Assembly: GCA_030621845.1 (NCBI GenBank)
Contig: JAUXHA010000017.1
Span: 1-35,508, forward strand
Direction: 5' to 3'
Length of the DNA stretch: 35,508 nucleotides
DNA from: Spongiibacteraceae bacterium
Lineage (GTDB): Bacteria; Pseudomonadota; Gammaproteobacteria; Pseudomonadales; Dasaniaceae
This document shows positions 1 through 8,500 of the stretch, one piece after another. The notes under the pieces are model-generated. The model searched no databases. It was not told the origin of the DNA and saw only the letters and a list, made by a program, of their open reading frames with translations. Made by a program: the position numbers and the translations under genes. Position 1 is the stretch's first letter. Each line of letters opens with the position of its first letter.

Positions 1-109
1 TATGGTTTTTACCCGGATACGAGTGGGTAAAGCAATGGGGTATTAGCAAGTCTGTGGCAATGACTTGTTGAAATTACTGGCATCAATAGCTTTTCATCGG
101 GTCAGCTTT

Positions 110-115
110 TATAAT
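110..115 (+). promoter_or_regulatory. candidate -10 box for the 157-1563 gene
   Basis: A perfect TATAAT lies at 110-115 and is followed directly by the GC-rich stretch GTCCGGC. Transcription would begin near 122, giving a leader of about 35 bases before the ATG at 157. I see no good -35 hexamer at the right distance, so this is only a candidate. The first 100 bases carry no open frame that I can tie to a gene. Confidence 0.4.
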
Positions 116-156
116 GTCCGGCTCAGTAATGTTCTATCGCCAACGCCAGGGGCTTT

Positions 157-1563
157 ATGGCAACGCCGGAATCACACACTAATGGAAGTAATCACTTGAC
201 GGAGAATGATGCCCTTGAGTCTGCTGTGCTGTCGGCGATCAAAAAGCAAAAGGTAGCAGAAGAATATATACCGGAACCCCCTTTGCCGGCGTCAGCATCC
301 ACCCCGCTGGTATCGCCTGGCTACAATCGGAGTAACAAATCCTGGTTATATGGTGCGGGTTTGTTATTGCTGGTCGCGGCAGTATTGTTTTCCTATCAGC
401 GCGTTTTTTTCCAGCAAGCACCTGTGCCGCTTACTCAAATCACCGGGGCTGCTGACCTGTCGCAGCAGTTGAACCTGGCCAGGGATATGGCCGCTGAATT
501 AATCGATGAGCCGGAACGCCTGGGTGAGGTGGTAGCGGTTTATCAACATATCCTCGACAGCTCCCCAGCCCAGCCGGAAGCCCTGTCAGGTCTGGAAAAA
601 TTGCGCCGGCAATGTCTGGTGCTGACCGCGTTTTTTATTTCCAGCGGACAGCAGGATATGGCCCGTGGACTGATTGATGACGCATTAGAATATTTTCCTG
701 AGCTGGTTGATGATCCTCATTGGCAGAGTCTGGTCAATAAGACGCTGCAGCCGGCAGCGCTTGTCGAGCCTGCCAGGGCGGTAGAAGTAGCGGCAGCGCC
801 GCTACCAATAGTCAAGGAGGTTGCCGCGGTATCGGAGCCGGTTATAACGGATAATCAATCCGCCCCTGAAGCAGAGGCTGTTGTTGCCGATGCAGCGATT
901 ACCCAGCAGCAAATTATCAAGCAACTGTTACTGCAGGCAGAGGATTTTAACCAGCGCGGAATACAATTTACGCAGCGGGAAAATGCGGTTAGCCGCTATC
1001 GGGATGTGTTGTCTCTGGAACCTGGCCAGGCTGATGCTGTTGCCGGCTTGCAGGGGCTTTTGGATACCCGCATTGCCTATGTCAAAAGATTGTTGTCAGA
1101 GGGGAGCCTGGATAGTGCCCGAACCATGCTGGAATCAGCACTGAACCTTTTCCCCGATAACCTGCAGTTGCAGGAATTAGCACAGCAATTGCAGCAGCGT
1201 GGAGGCAATATCAGTGCGCTAACGCTGAGCTTTTTACCGGACAATGAAATAGATCCAACGAGGGCAACAATGGGCGGACAAACCCTGTTGATCAGTTTCA
1301 GTTATAAATATTTTCCGAGTACGACCACGGTGTTGACTGCACATCTCTATAAGTTGCCGAATTTGGAGCCTATTGCGGATGTAGCGATTATTATGCAGGA
1401 TCAGCGAGGCAGTAAAACCTTCCACATGAGTACCCTGAGTCGGCAGATTGAGGAGGGTCGCTATCAATTAATCCTTTCTGTAGAGGATAAGCAACTCATT
1501 GAGTATGACTTTTCTGTCAACAACGGTGTCATTATTAGCAGCGCTGTTGAGCCCGCTTCTTAA
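157..1563 (+). CDS. single-pass membrane protein with duplicated TPR-like repeats, function unknown
   Basis: I do not recognise the family. The 468-residue protein has a polar, proline-rich N-terminal segment (residues 1-62), one hydrophobic helix at about 64-80, and then a long region that should be periplasmic. That region has two similar TPR-like helical blocks (about 121-185 and 275-338), each with a 'YxxxLxxxPxxxxAxxGL' type helix followed by a segment ending in 'ALxxFP'. They are separated by an alanine/proline/valine-rich linker (200-248). The C-terminal part (350-468) looks beta-rich. The start is supported by AGGGG at 148-152. The next gene begins 15 bases after the stop, so they are probably co-transcribed, although the DUF35/thiolase pair has no obvious link to a repeat scaffold. 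An envelope scaffold or assembly role is conceivable but not shown. Confidence 0.75.
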   Translation: MATPESHTNGSNHLTENDALESAVLSAIKKQKVAEEYIPEPPLPASASTPLVSPGYNRSNKSWLYGAGLLLLVAAVLFSYQRVFFQQAPVPLTQITGAADLSQQLNLARDMAAELIDEPERLGEVVAVYQHILDSSPAQPEALSGLEKLRRQCLVLTAFFISSGQQDMARGLIDDALEYFPELVDDPHWQSLVNKTLQPAALVEPARAVEVAAAPLPIVKEVAAVSEPVITDNQSAPEAEAVVADAAITQQQIIKQLLLQAEDFNQRGIQFTQRENAVSRYRDVLSLEPGQADAVAGLQGLLDTRIAYVKRLLSEGSLDSARTMLESALNLFPDNLQLQELAQQLQQRGGNISALTLSFLPDNEIDPTRATMGGQTLLISFSYKYFPSTTTVLTAHLYKLPNLEPIADVAIIMQDQRGSKTFHMSTLSRQIEEGRYQLILSVEDKQLIEYDFSVNNGVIISSAVEPAS

Positions 1564-1578
1564 TTATGAGCTTTCACT

Positions 1579-1995
1579 ATGACAAAACCGAGCAGGATTA
1601 AACCGCCGCTGGGGCATGATAATGGCTGGTGGTGGCAGCAAGCCGCAGCAGGAAAATTAGTTATCCAGCGCTGCAGCGCTTGCCAGGCGCTGCGCCATCC
1701 ACCACGGCCCATGTGCGGTGAATGCCGTTCCATGGCATGGGATTTTATTGAGTCCAGTGGTCGCGGTACGGTCAATAGTTACACTGTATTACACCATCCG
1801 CAGTTCCCCGGTTATGACTATCCATTGACTATTATCCTTGTTGACCTGGAAGAGGGTACCCGGCTGACCTCACAACTGGTCGACTGTGATCGCGAAGATG
1901 TCAGTTTTGGTATGGCGGTGGAAATGTTTATCCAGGAAGATGAAGACGGGTTTAAAATTCCTGTTTTTCGTCCTGCTGTTAAGGAGCTGAATTAA
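1579..1995 (+). CDS. DUF35 Zn-ribbon/OB-fold protein, acyl-CoA-binding partner of the next gene
   Basis: This 138-residue protein has the layout of the DUF35 family: an N-terminal helix rich in tryptophan (WWW at 17-19), a rubredoxin-like Zn ribbon with C32-x2-C35 and C46-x2-C49, and a C-terminal OB-fold domain (about 60-130). DUF35 proteins pair with thiolase-fold enzymes acting on CoA thioesters, and in steroid degradation with hydratases or the Ltp2 aldolase. Its stop codon overlaps the ATG of the thiolase-like gene (TAATG at 1993-1997), which fits production of the two proteins as a complex. The Shine-Dalgarno before the ATG is weak. Family assignment is firm; the substrate is unknown. 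Confidence 0.85.
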   Translation: MTKPSRIKPPLGHDNGWWWQQAAAGKLVIQRCSACQALRHPPRPMCGECRSMAWDFIESSGRGTVNSYTVLHHPQFPGYDYPLTIILVDLEEGTRLTSQLVDCDREDVSFGMAVEMFIQEDEDGFKIPVFRPAVKELN

Positions 1996-3164
1996 TGCCT
2001 GTTAGTTTAAAAAATGAAGCGGCTATTGCAGGGATAGGTCAAACGGCTTACACGAAACATTCCGGTGTCTCCGAATTAGCATTAACCTGCGAAGCGGTCA
2101 GCAACTGTATTGATGATGCGGGTATTGATCCGGCTGAAATTGATGGTCTGGTGACTTACACCCTGGATTCCAGTGATGAGGTTGAGGTGGCACGGTCAGT
2201 GGGCCTGGGTGATTTAACCATGTATGCGAAGATTAATTACGGCGGTGGCGCGGCGGTGGGGCTGATTCAGCAGGCAGCCATGGCGGTAGCTACGGGCGCG
2301 GCGAAAAATGTTGTGGTCTACCGCGGCATGAACGGTCGCTCGGGACAGCGTATGGGGCGGGGCGTGTCGGGGGATATTATCTCCAGTGATTTGATTCACT
2401 GGTCCTGGTATATGGCTTACGGTATGTTGACACCGGTGTCCTGGGTCACGCTGATTGCCAACAAATACATGCATGAATACGGTGCAACTTCCGAGGACCT
2501 GGCGGTGGTAGCGATGACCCAGCGCCAGCATGCCTTGAACAATCCGGCGGCGGCGGGCTATGGTAAGCCGATGACGCTGGATGACTATATGAATTCCCGG
2601 TTGATTTCTGAACCTCTGCGTTTATTTGATTGCTGTCAGGAAACCGATGGCGCTTGTGCGCTATTGATTACCAGTACCGAGCGCGCCAGGGAATTGAAAC
2701 AAAAACCTGCGGTGATCCGCGCGGTTACCCAGGCATCGACCCAGGGTCAGGAGCAGATGACCAGCTTCTATCGTGACGATTTATTATCCCTGCCTGAAAT
2801 GGAATTAGCGGCCCGGCGAGTCTATGAAATGAGTGGTTTGGGTCCCGATGACATCGATGCGGCTTGTTTATATGATGCTTTTACCCCGGAAGTCATTATG
2901 CAGTTGGAGTCTTTTGGTTTTTGTGGCCGCGGTGAAGCGAAGGATTTTATTAAGGATGGCAACCTGACCCTTGGCGGGCGACTGCCCAACAATACCCACG
3001 GAGGGCTATTATCTGAAGCTTATATCCATGGTGTTAATAATATTGCCGAGGGCGTACGATTGATTCGTGGCCAGTCATGCAACCAGCCACAAGGTGTCGA
3101 ACACGTGTTGATTTCCAGTGGCGTGGGTGTACCTACAGGCGCCATGATACTAGGGAGTTCCTGA
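1995..3164 (+). CDS. thiolase-fold SCPx/Ltp2-like protein, probable acyl-CoA aldolase/lyase
   Basis: The 389-residue protein has the non-decarboxylating thiolase fold of the SCPx/lipid-transfer group. It opens with an 'AIAGIGQTAYTK' strand, and carries YDAFT (Y293 onward) and NTHGG (333-337) near the C-terminus. Where biosynthetic and degradative thiolases have the nucleophilic cysteine (usually in a CxSG context), this one has 'NYGGGAAVG' (81-89) with no cysteine. From memory, the steroid side-chain aldolase Ltp2 also lacks that cysteine and uses two tyrosines near 294 and 344; here tyrosines fall at 293 and 343. Together with the overlapping DUF35 gene this suggests a retro-aldol C-C lyase on an acyl-CoA rather than a thiolase. 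Database pipelines usually call such proteins 'acetyl-CoA acetyltransferase' or 'lipid-transfer protein'. The substrate (sterol, terpenoid or other branched acyl-CoA) cannot be told from this window. Confidence 0.85.
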   Translation: MPVSLKNEAAIAGIGQTAYTKHSGVSELALTCEAVSNCIDDAGIDPAEIDGLVTYTLDSSDEVEVARSVGLGDLTMYAKINYGGGAAVGLIQQAAMAVATGAAKNVVVYRGMNGRSGQRMGRGVSGDIISSDLIHWSWYMAYGMLTPVSWVTLIANKYMHEYGATSEDLAVVAMTQRQHALNNPAAAGYGKPMTLDDYMNSRLISEPLRLFDCCQETDGACALLITSTERARELKQKPAVIRAVTQASTQGQEQMTSFYRDDLLSLPEMELAARRVYEMSGLGPDDIDAACLYDAFTPEVIMQLESFGFCGRGEAKDFIKDGNLTLGGRLPNNTHGGLLSEAYIHGVNNIAEGVRLIRGQSCNQPQGVEHVLISSGVGVPTGAMILGSS

Positions 3165-3179
3165 ATAAGTTCCTGAGTA
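3156..3179 (+). repeat. 12-base tandem repeat duplicating a stop codon
   Basis: AGTTCCTGAATA (3156-3167) is followed at once by AGTTCCTGAGTA (3168-3179), 11 of 12 bases alike. The unit is four codons long and in frame with the thiolase-like gene, so the final Ser-Ser-stop is repeated just after the real stop. It looks like a local slippage duplication. Confidence 0.85.
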
Positions 3180-3197
3180 AATAGGCGGGAGATGTGA

Positions 3198-3797
3198 ATG
3201 AGGCAATATTTTTTCCTATGGCTGATATGGATCAGTCCCTCGCTGTCCGCACAGGAGTTGCCCTGCGCCCAGGCTGCCAGCGCCTATCAATACGGTGCCC
3301 GTGTGGGAGAAGATATTGTTCCGGTTAAGCTCAATAAAAACCAGTATCAACAAATCCATCGCCTGTTTAATACCCTAGCCAGAAAACCCTACCGAAAAGC
3401 AACGCTGGAAGATTTTTATTGTAAACAAGGTGAGCGCCACCCCGAGCATTATACGGTTAAAAGCTGGCTGGAATATGATTATGAGGGGCTACTGTTTATC
3501 CGTGGTGAATCCCTTTCTTCCGGACAGAGTGTCAAGCAGTTTGAACTGTTGCGATTGAAGTTGTTAGCAGACACTTTATTGCTGTGGGGAATAGTGGGTG
3601 GCACTGGGGTAGAGTTAATCGAGAGTAGCAATGACAAATTGGTATACCGCGAGGTCAGGCGCACTCGTAAGCCGACAGGGGGATTTACTGAGAGAGACGT
3701 GGTGACGGAGATAAGATTAAAAGCCAGGGGTTTTACCATTGAGGAGCGTTTTTATATCAAGGGTGCTTTGTACAGTTGGCGGTTTTGGCGTTATTGA
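3198..3797 (+). CDS. small secreted protein, function unknown
   Basis: I do not recognise this 199-residue protein. It begins with a typical signal peptide (MRQ, a hydrophobic stretch to residue 14, likely cleavage after SLSA at 18), so the mature part is probably periplasmic or outer-membrane associated. The mature protein has two cysteines, C23 and C75, which could form a disulfide. The rest is a mix of charged helices and strands, ending in an aromatic 'YSWRFWRY'. A good Shine-Dalgarno (GGGAG in 3186-3192) sits before the ATG. It lies 33 bases after the thiolase-like gene on the same strand, so it may be the last gene of that operon, but a functional link is not evident. Confidence 0.7.
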   Translation: MRQYFFLWLIWISPSLSAQELPCAQAASAYQYGARVGEDIVPVKLNKNQYQQIHRLFNTLARKPYRKATLEDFYCKQGERHPEHYTVKSWLEYDYEGLLFIRGESLSSGQSVKQFELLRLKLLADTLLLWGIVGGTGVELIESSNDKLVYREVRRTRKPTGGFTERDVVTEIRLKARGFTIEERFYIKGALYSWRFWRY

Positions 3798-3928
3798 ATC
3801 GTATTGATTCGAGCGGGATAGAGGGGCAGGCGTTGTTAAAAAAGAAATAAGTAATTTTGCCGCGATTATTTTTCTCGGTGATCATTGATTGAATTTTTTA
3901 CTCTTTTCATTTCAATAAGCGCTCGCGG
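3798..3928. other. convergent intergenic spacer
   Basis: This AT-rich spacer separates the + strand secreted protein from the - strand antiporter gene, so transcription from both sides must end here. I looked for a stem followed by a T-run and found none that I would defend. Confidence 0.5.
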
Positions 3929-5509
3929 CTAGCCTTTATTGTTTTGTGGTTTGAGTGTTTCAAGTACGTGTTCTGCGAAACCGGCGCCAGCTTCTGCATA
4001 AAAATTAAAGGCGATCACGCCCAGTTGTTGTAACGCTAATACCTCGTCATCATAGTGCGCGACAGCGGCAATTTGGCCGTCGAATCCGGTTTTGTGCAGT
4101 AGTTCGATCACCGCCAGAGTTTCTCGCTGGTTGCTTAAGGCCAGGATGACGAGCTCCACATGACGCTCACAAATTCTTTCCCACAGTTCGCGATCACTGG
4201 CGTCTCCGACGACGACATTTTTACCGTTTTTGAGTAAACGTGCGGCCCGGGTGGGTTTTTGCTCAATGCCGATGATGGCGCCGCCATAATTTTCACAGAG
4301 TTCTTCGTAGGCACCCGTGCCCACCCGGCCCATGCCCAGTACCAGCACTTTGGCGTTGCCTATGTCAATCGGGCGTTGTTCTGGTAAGCGATTATCGCGT
4401 TGCAGTTTCAATAGTGTGGGCCTCAGTCGGGAAAACCAGGCGGAGTCATAATTACTGATCAGGGTGGCGACGATGAAACTTATTGACAATGACAATGCCA
4501 TAATCACCAGCCATTCAGCAGGAAGTGAGCCTGCACTGACGGCGCCGGCCATTACAATCAAGCCAAACTCGCTGTAGTTGTTCAGTGTCAAAGCGGTTAA
4601 CCAGGCGGTGCGAATACGCAGTTTAAAGCCTGATAGCAGAGCCATGTACAGCAGTGGTTTTATCAATAATACCAGGGTGAACAACAGCGCTAATACCCAG
4701 GCGTCGCCGGATGGTATGCCGTGTTGGCCGATGCTGAGGAAAAACCCCACCAATAGAATATCCTTGAAATGCAGCAGTATCTTGGCCAGCTCATGGGATT
4801 TTTTGAAGTTGGCTATCAGCGCGCCAATGCAGATGGCGCCGAGATCACCTTTCAGGTTAACCAGTTCAAACAATACTGAGCCGAGGAGTGCCAGTCCAAA
4901 ACCGGCTAGGATTAATAATTCACCGTGGCCACAGCGTTTTAGCACGTAGTTGAAAAGCGGTCGGGCGGGGATTAGTAGCAGTAATAACAGCGCGTAAATT
5001 GTCGGCGTCTTGCCGCTGCTGGCGCCAAGATAGGTGACCGCGATAATGTCTTGCATTACCAGTATACCAATGGCGATACGGCCGTGAAGTGAGGCGGCCT
5101 CACCGCGATCTTCTAATAACTTGACGGCGAATACGGTAGAGGAAAAACTCAGGGCAAAGCCAATAATTAATAACTGCTTAGTGTCCAGTTCAGCTAAAAA
5201 CAACCATCCGGAGGTTTTTACTATCACCATGAGCGCGGCCATCAACAGTATCGTTGCTGACATATGCAGAGTGGTGACGCCCCAGACATGGCCGCGAAAA
5301 AGTGTTCTTGGATCCAGTTTTAAGCCAATGGTAAACAGTAGCAGGGTGACGCCAATGTCTGCCAGTGGCTGAAAATTGACATCTGCCAGTGCCGGCACTT
5401 CGGCGATGGCAAAGCCAGCGACTAAAAACCCTACCAGTGGTGGCAGGGCTATTCGTTGGGCGAGTAGACCGACTGCCAGCGCGATAATAATGATCAGTGC
5501 CTGGCTCAT
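3929..5509 (-). CDS. CPA2-type cation:proton antiporter with RCK (TrkA-N) domain
   Basis: The 526-residue protein has the Kef/YbaL-type arrangement. About a dozen hydrophobic segments occupy residues 1-355, including the family's 'LLLFTIGLKLD' (56-66) and 'VMQDIIAV' (151-158) motifs. A cytoplasmic TrkA-N/RCK domain follows from about 386, with the nucleotide-binding 'LGMGRVG' (391-397) and an acidic residue at the end of the second strand. There is no C-terminal TrkA-C domain. Such proteins exchange K+ or Na+ for protons under control of nucleotides or glutathione adducts; which ion is moved here is not visible. It starts two bases after the stop of the MscK-like gene, so both are very likely one transcript. 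Confidence 0.88.
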   Translation of the reverse strand: MSQALIIIIALAVGLLAQRIALPPLVGFLVAGFAIAEVPALADVNFQPLADIGVTLLLFTIGLKLDPRTLFRGHVWGVTTLHMSATILLMAALMVIVKTSGWLFLAELDTKQLLIIGFALSFSSTVFAVKLLEDRGEAASLHGRIAIGILVMQDIIAVTYLGASSGKTPTIYALLLLLLIPARPLFNYVLKRCGHGELLILAGFGLALLGSVLFELVNLKGDLGAICIGALIANFKKSHELAKILLHFKDILLVGFFLSIGQHGIPSGDAWVLALLFTLVLLIKPLLYMALLSGFKLRIRTAWLTALTLNNYSEFGLIVMAGAVSAGSLPAEWLVIMALSLSISFIVATLISNYDSAWFSRLRPTLLKLQRDNRLPEQRPIDIGNAKVLVLGMGRVGTGAYEELCENYGGAIIGIEQKPTRAARLLKNGKNVVVGDASDRELWERICERHVELVILALSNQRETLAVIELLHKTGFDGQIAAVAHYDDEVLALQQLGVIAFNFYAEAGAGFAEHVLETLKPQNNKG

Positions 5510-5511
5510 AA

Positions 5512-8500
5512 TTAGTCTCTGTGTAAATCGTCGGGATTGATTTTGACATGCAACGGGCTGTTACTGTCGATATGCAGGTCACGCTGCTGGAAGGCGATTT
5601 TAATACCTGCCTGCTTGAACTTGTTGTTTACTGTCTGGTAAATACTGCTGGTGGCATCGAGCCGGTCATCAAAGGAGCCAACGTAGCAGCGCATATTAAG
5701 TTCCAGCGCATTATCACTAAAGCCATCCATGGTGACGAAGGCTTTGGGGTCTTTGAGGATTTTAGCGTGTTCGCTGGAGGCTTCAAGCATCAGTGCCATC
5801 GCCTGCTTGATATTGGTGCCGTGAACGACCTCCGCTTTGATCACGATTCTTGAGGTTTGGTCTGACAGCGTCCAGTTCAATAGGCGACTGGTAATAAATT
5901 CCTTATTGGGTACCAGTAGTTCCTGCCTGTCCCAGGTTTGGATGGTGGTGGCACGGATACGAATTTTGGTGACCACACCCATGGTGTCGCCAACGGTTAC
6001 TTTGTCACCTACGCGAATAGGTCGCTCGAACAGAATAATTAAGCCGCTAATAAAGTTGGCGACAATTTCCTGCAATCCAAAACCGATACCTACGGTGAGA
6101 CCGGCGGCAAGCCACTGGATTTGGTCCCAGCGGGCGCCGATGATATTCATGGTCCAGAAAAAACCGCCGGCGACGATGATGTAGCGCAGCAAGGTCAAGG
6201 TGGTGTAGCGGTCGCCGGAGGGCATCCGGATTAACTGGATCAGGATGATTTCCAGCAGTGCGGGCAAGCTACGCGTGGCGATGATGGTAATGGTTGCCAC
6301 CAGTATCGCCAGGCCGAGGTCGGCCAGGGTCACTGGAACTTTCGTTAATTGCTGGTCAACCAGTTCGGAGTAACTCCACAGGGTTAGTTTATCCAGTATG
6401 CTCAGTGCAGGGAGTACCTCTGACCAGATTAACCACAGCCCAACAATGGCAGAAACGCCGACCATGGTGTTGATCAGGGTGCGGCTATTGTTGGTTAATA
6501 GTTCAATATCAACGGTATCCATATTGCTTGATTGCTCGGAGGCCTGACCGCGTTCAGTGATGGCGATTTTATCCAGCATAGAAGGCAGTTTATTCTGTAC
6601 CAGACCGAGCCAGCGCATAAATATCTGGTGTAGCACAGTGACCACTAACACCATCAAGAAGCTATTAATCAATCGTCCCAGCAGAAAGCCGGCGGTGTAG
6701 GCATAACCGACAAAGGCCAGGTAGAAAATCAACGAGGGCACGATCAGGGCGAGTAGGAACCACAGGTATTGGCGTCTGACCAGTTTACTGTCGGGATTCA
6801 AATGGGGCAGGATGGAACTTTTGGGGCCAAATAAACGCAGGAAAAAAACCGTCACGGAGGCCATCAGGGTGATCAGGCCAACGCGCCCCAGCGTCCCCGA
6901 CATCCCTATGGGGGGGTAGAGTAATAACAGCACAGCGATAAAACCAACCGGTATCAGTATCAGCGCGAGCTGGCGCAAGGCTTTATTCATTTCAAAGACC
7001 AGCGGTTCTGGCCAGTGAAAGTGTACCGCGGCCAGTCCCTGTGGGCGGCAGATCATACGAAAAGCGGTGAGATAGAACAGCGGTATGGCGGCCCAGCGGC
7101 AGGCATCAGACAGTGCCCGCGTGAGTAGATGGCCCTCCGACTGTTGTTCTAGCCTGAAGCTTATCACCAAAAATAACAGTGGCCAGGGGGCGGCTCGCAG
7201 GATTACATAGGCCAGCGCTTTCAGGGTCTGGGATATGTTGGTGTTTTTATTCGTGGCGACAGTGCTGTTGATGGCATCAACACGCGCTTTCAACCACTTG
7301 TTGCGCCATAGCAACAGGCCCACGGTAAAAATTCCGGCGACGTAAGAAAGCGATGTGGCCAGGCCGCTGACAAGGACTTCCCAGCTGTAAATCCAGCCTG
7401 TATTGATAAAGAATTTTTTCAATTCCTGGGGAATGACGGTGAGGGTGTCGAGGCTGGGGGTGGATGCCGTACGTATCCACAGTAAGCGCTGATCGAGGTA
7501 TTCGCGGAAGTTGATAATCAAACTCACCAGTTTGCGCTGGACAAATTCCAGTTCTCCCAGTGCGCGAATATAATCCTCTTCCAGTCGAATACTGGTGTCG
7601 AGTAACTGCGCTTGCTGCTCAAACAGCCCCATCAGGTCCGGGTAAATATCAGTGAAAATTAGCAGGTCCAGGCCAGCCCCCAGCTCTTTCGCATAGCCAT
7701 CGCTGTCCCGAAATCGGACGCGTTGTTCCTGTTGGTTGAGTAGTTTGAGCCCAGCACCGGCAATCAGTCGTTCGCGCTGTTTGGTAGCTGCCTGGTAGCT
7801 GTTAACTTCGGGCAGTAATCGCCGCTGTTCGTGTAATACCTGCCCTAAGGCCTGGCTTAATCCTGCTATATCCAGTTTCAGCTGGGTATTTTTGAATTCC
7901 TCCCGTAAGCCTTTGATGGCAAGATTAGCCTGGGATTGATCAGCTTTTACCTGCTCAAGCTCGGCGGTTACCTGCTGTAACTGATTACTGATGATGTCAT
8001 TTTCTTCGGCCAGTTGTTGCAGCAAGGGGTGTTTGCCCGAGGTTTCAATTTTGGCTGCCTCCGCTTTCGCTTTGGCGATGTCCGCTTCCTGTTGTCGCTG
8101 TTCGTTATTGATCAACTCCAGGGCGGCAATGGTGCTGCCGATACGACCAGCACTGCGGCTGCTGCGGTCGCGCTCGGCTTTTAGCAAGGTGATACGGACC
8201 TCGCGACTCAGCAGCTCCTGATTGAGCATTTTAACTTCTTCTTGCAGTGCCAGGTTTTCTGATTCCAGACTCCATTGACTGGCTTCAGACAGGCGAGGAT
8301 CTTCCTGTTCAGGCGCGCTGGTGCGCAGGGCGGTGGCTATGCTATTGATCCGTGTTGAGGCACTGGTGAGGCGCTCCCTGGCCTCAGTGGGGCGATTTTT
8401 TTCAGTTTTTAGTTGCTCTTCAGTGATTCCCAATTTGGCTTGTACGGCGGCCAGGTTGGCTTTTTCCCTGACCAATAGCGCCTCGGTTTCAGCTTTGGGC

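Noticed and set aside
1-156. Possible end of an upstream gene
   Set aside because: All three + frames meet stops early and none of the short tails resembles a known C-terminus, so I cannot say whether a gene ends here.
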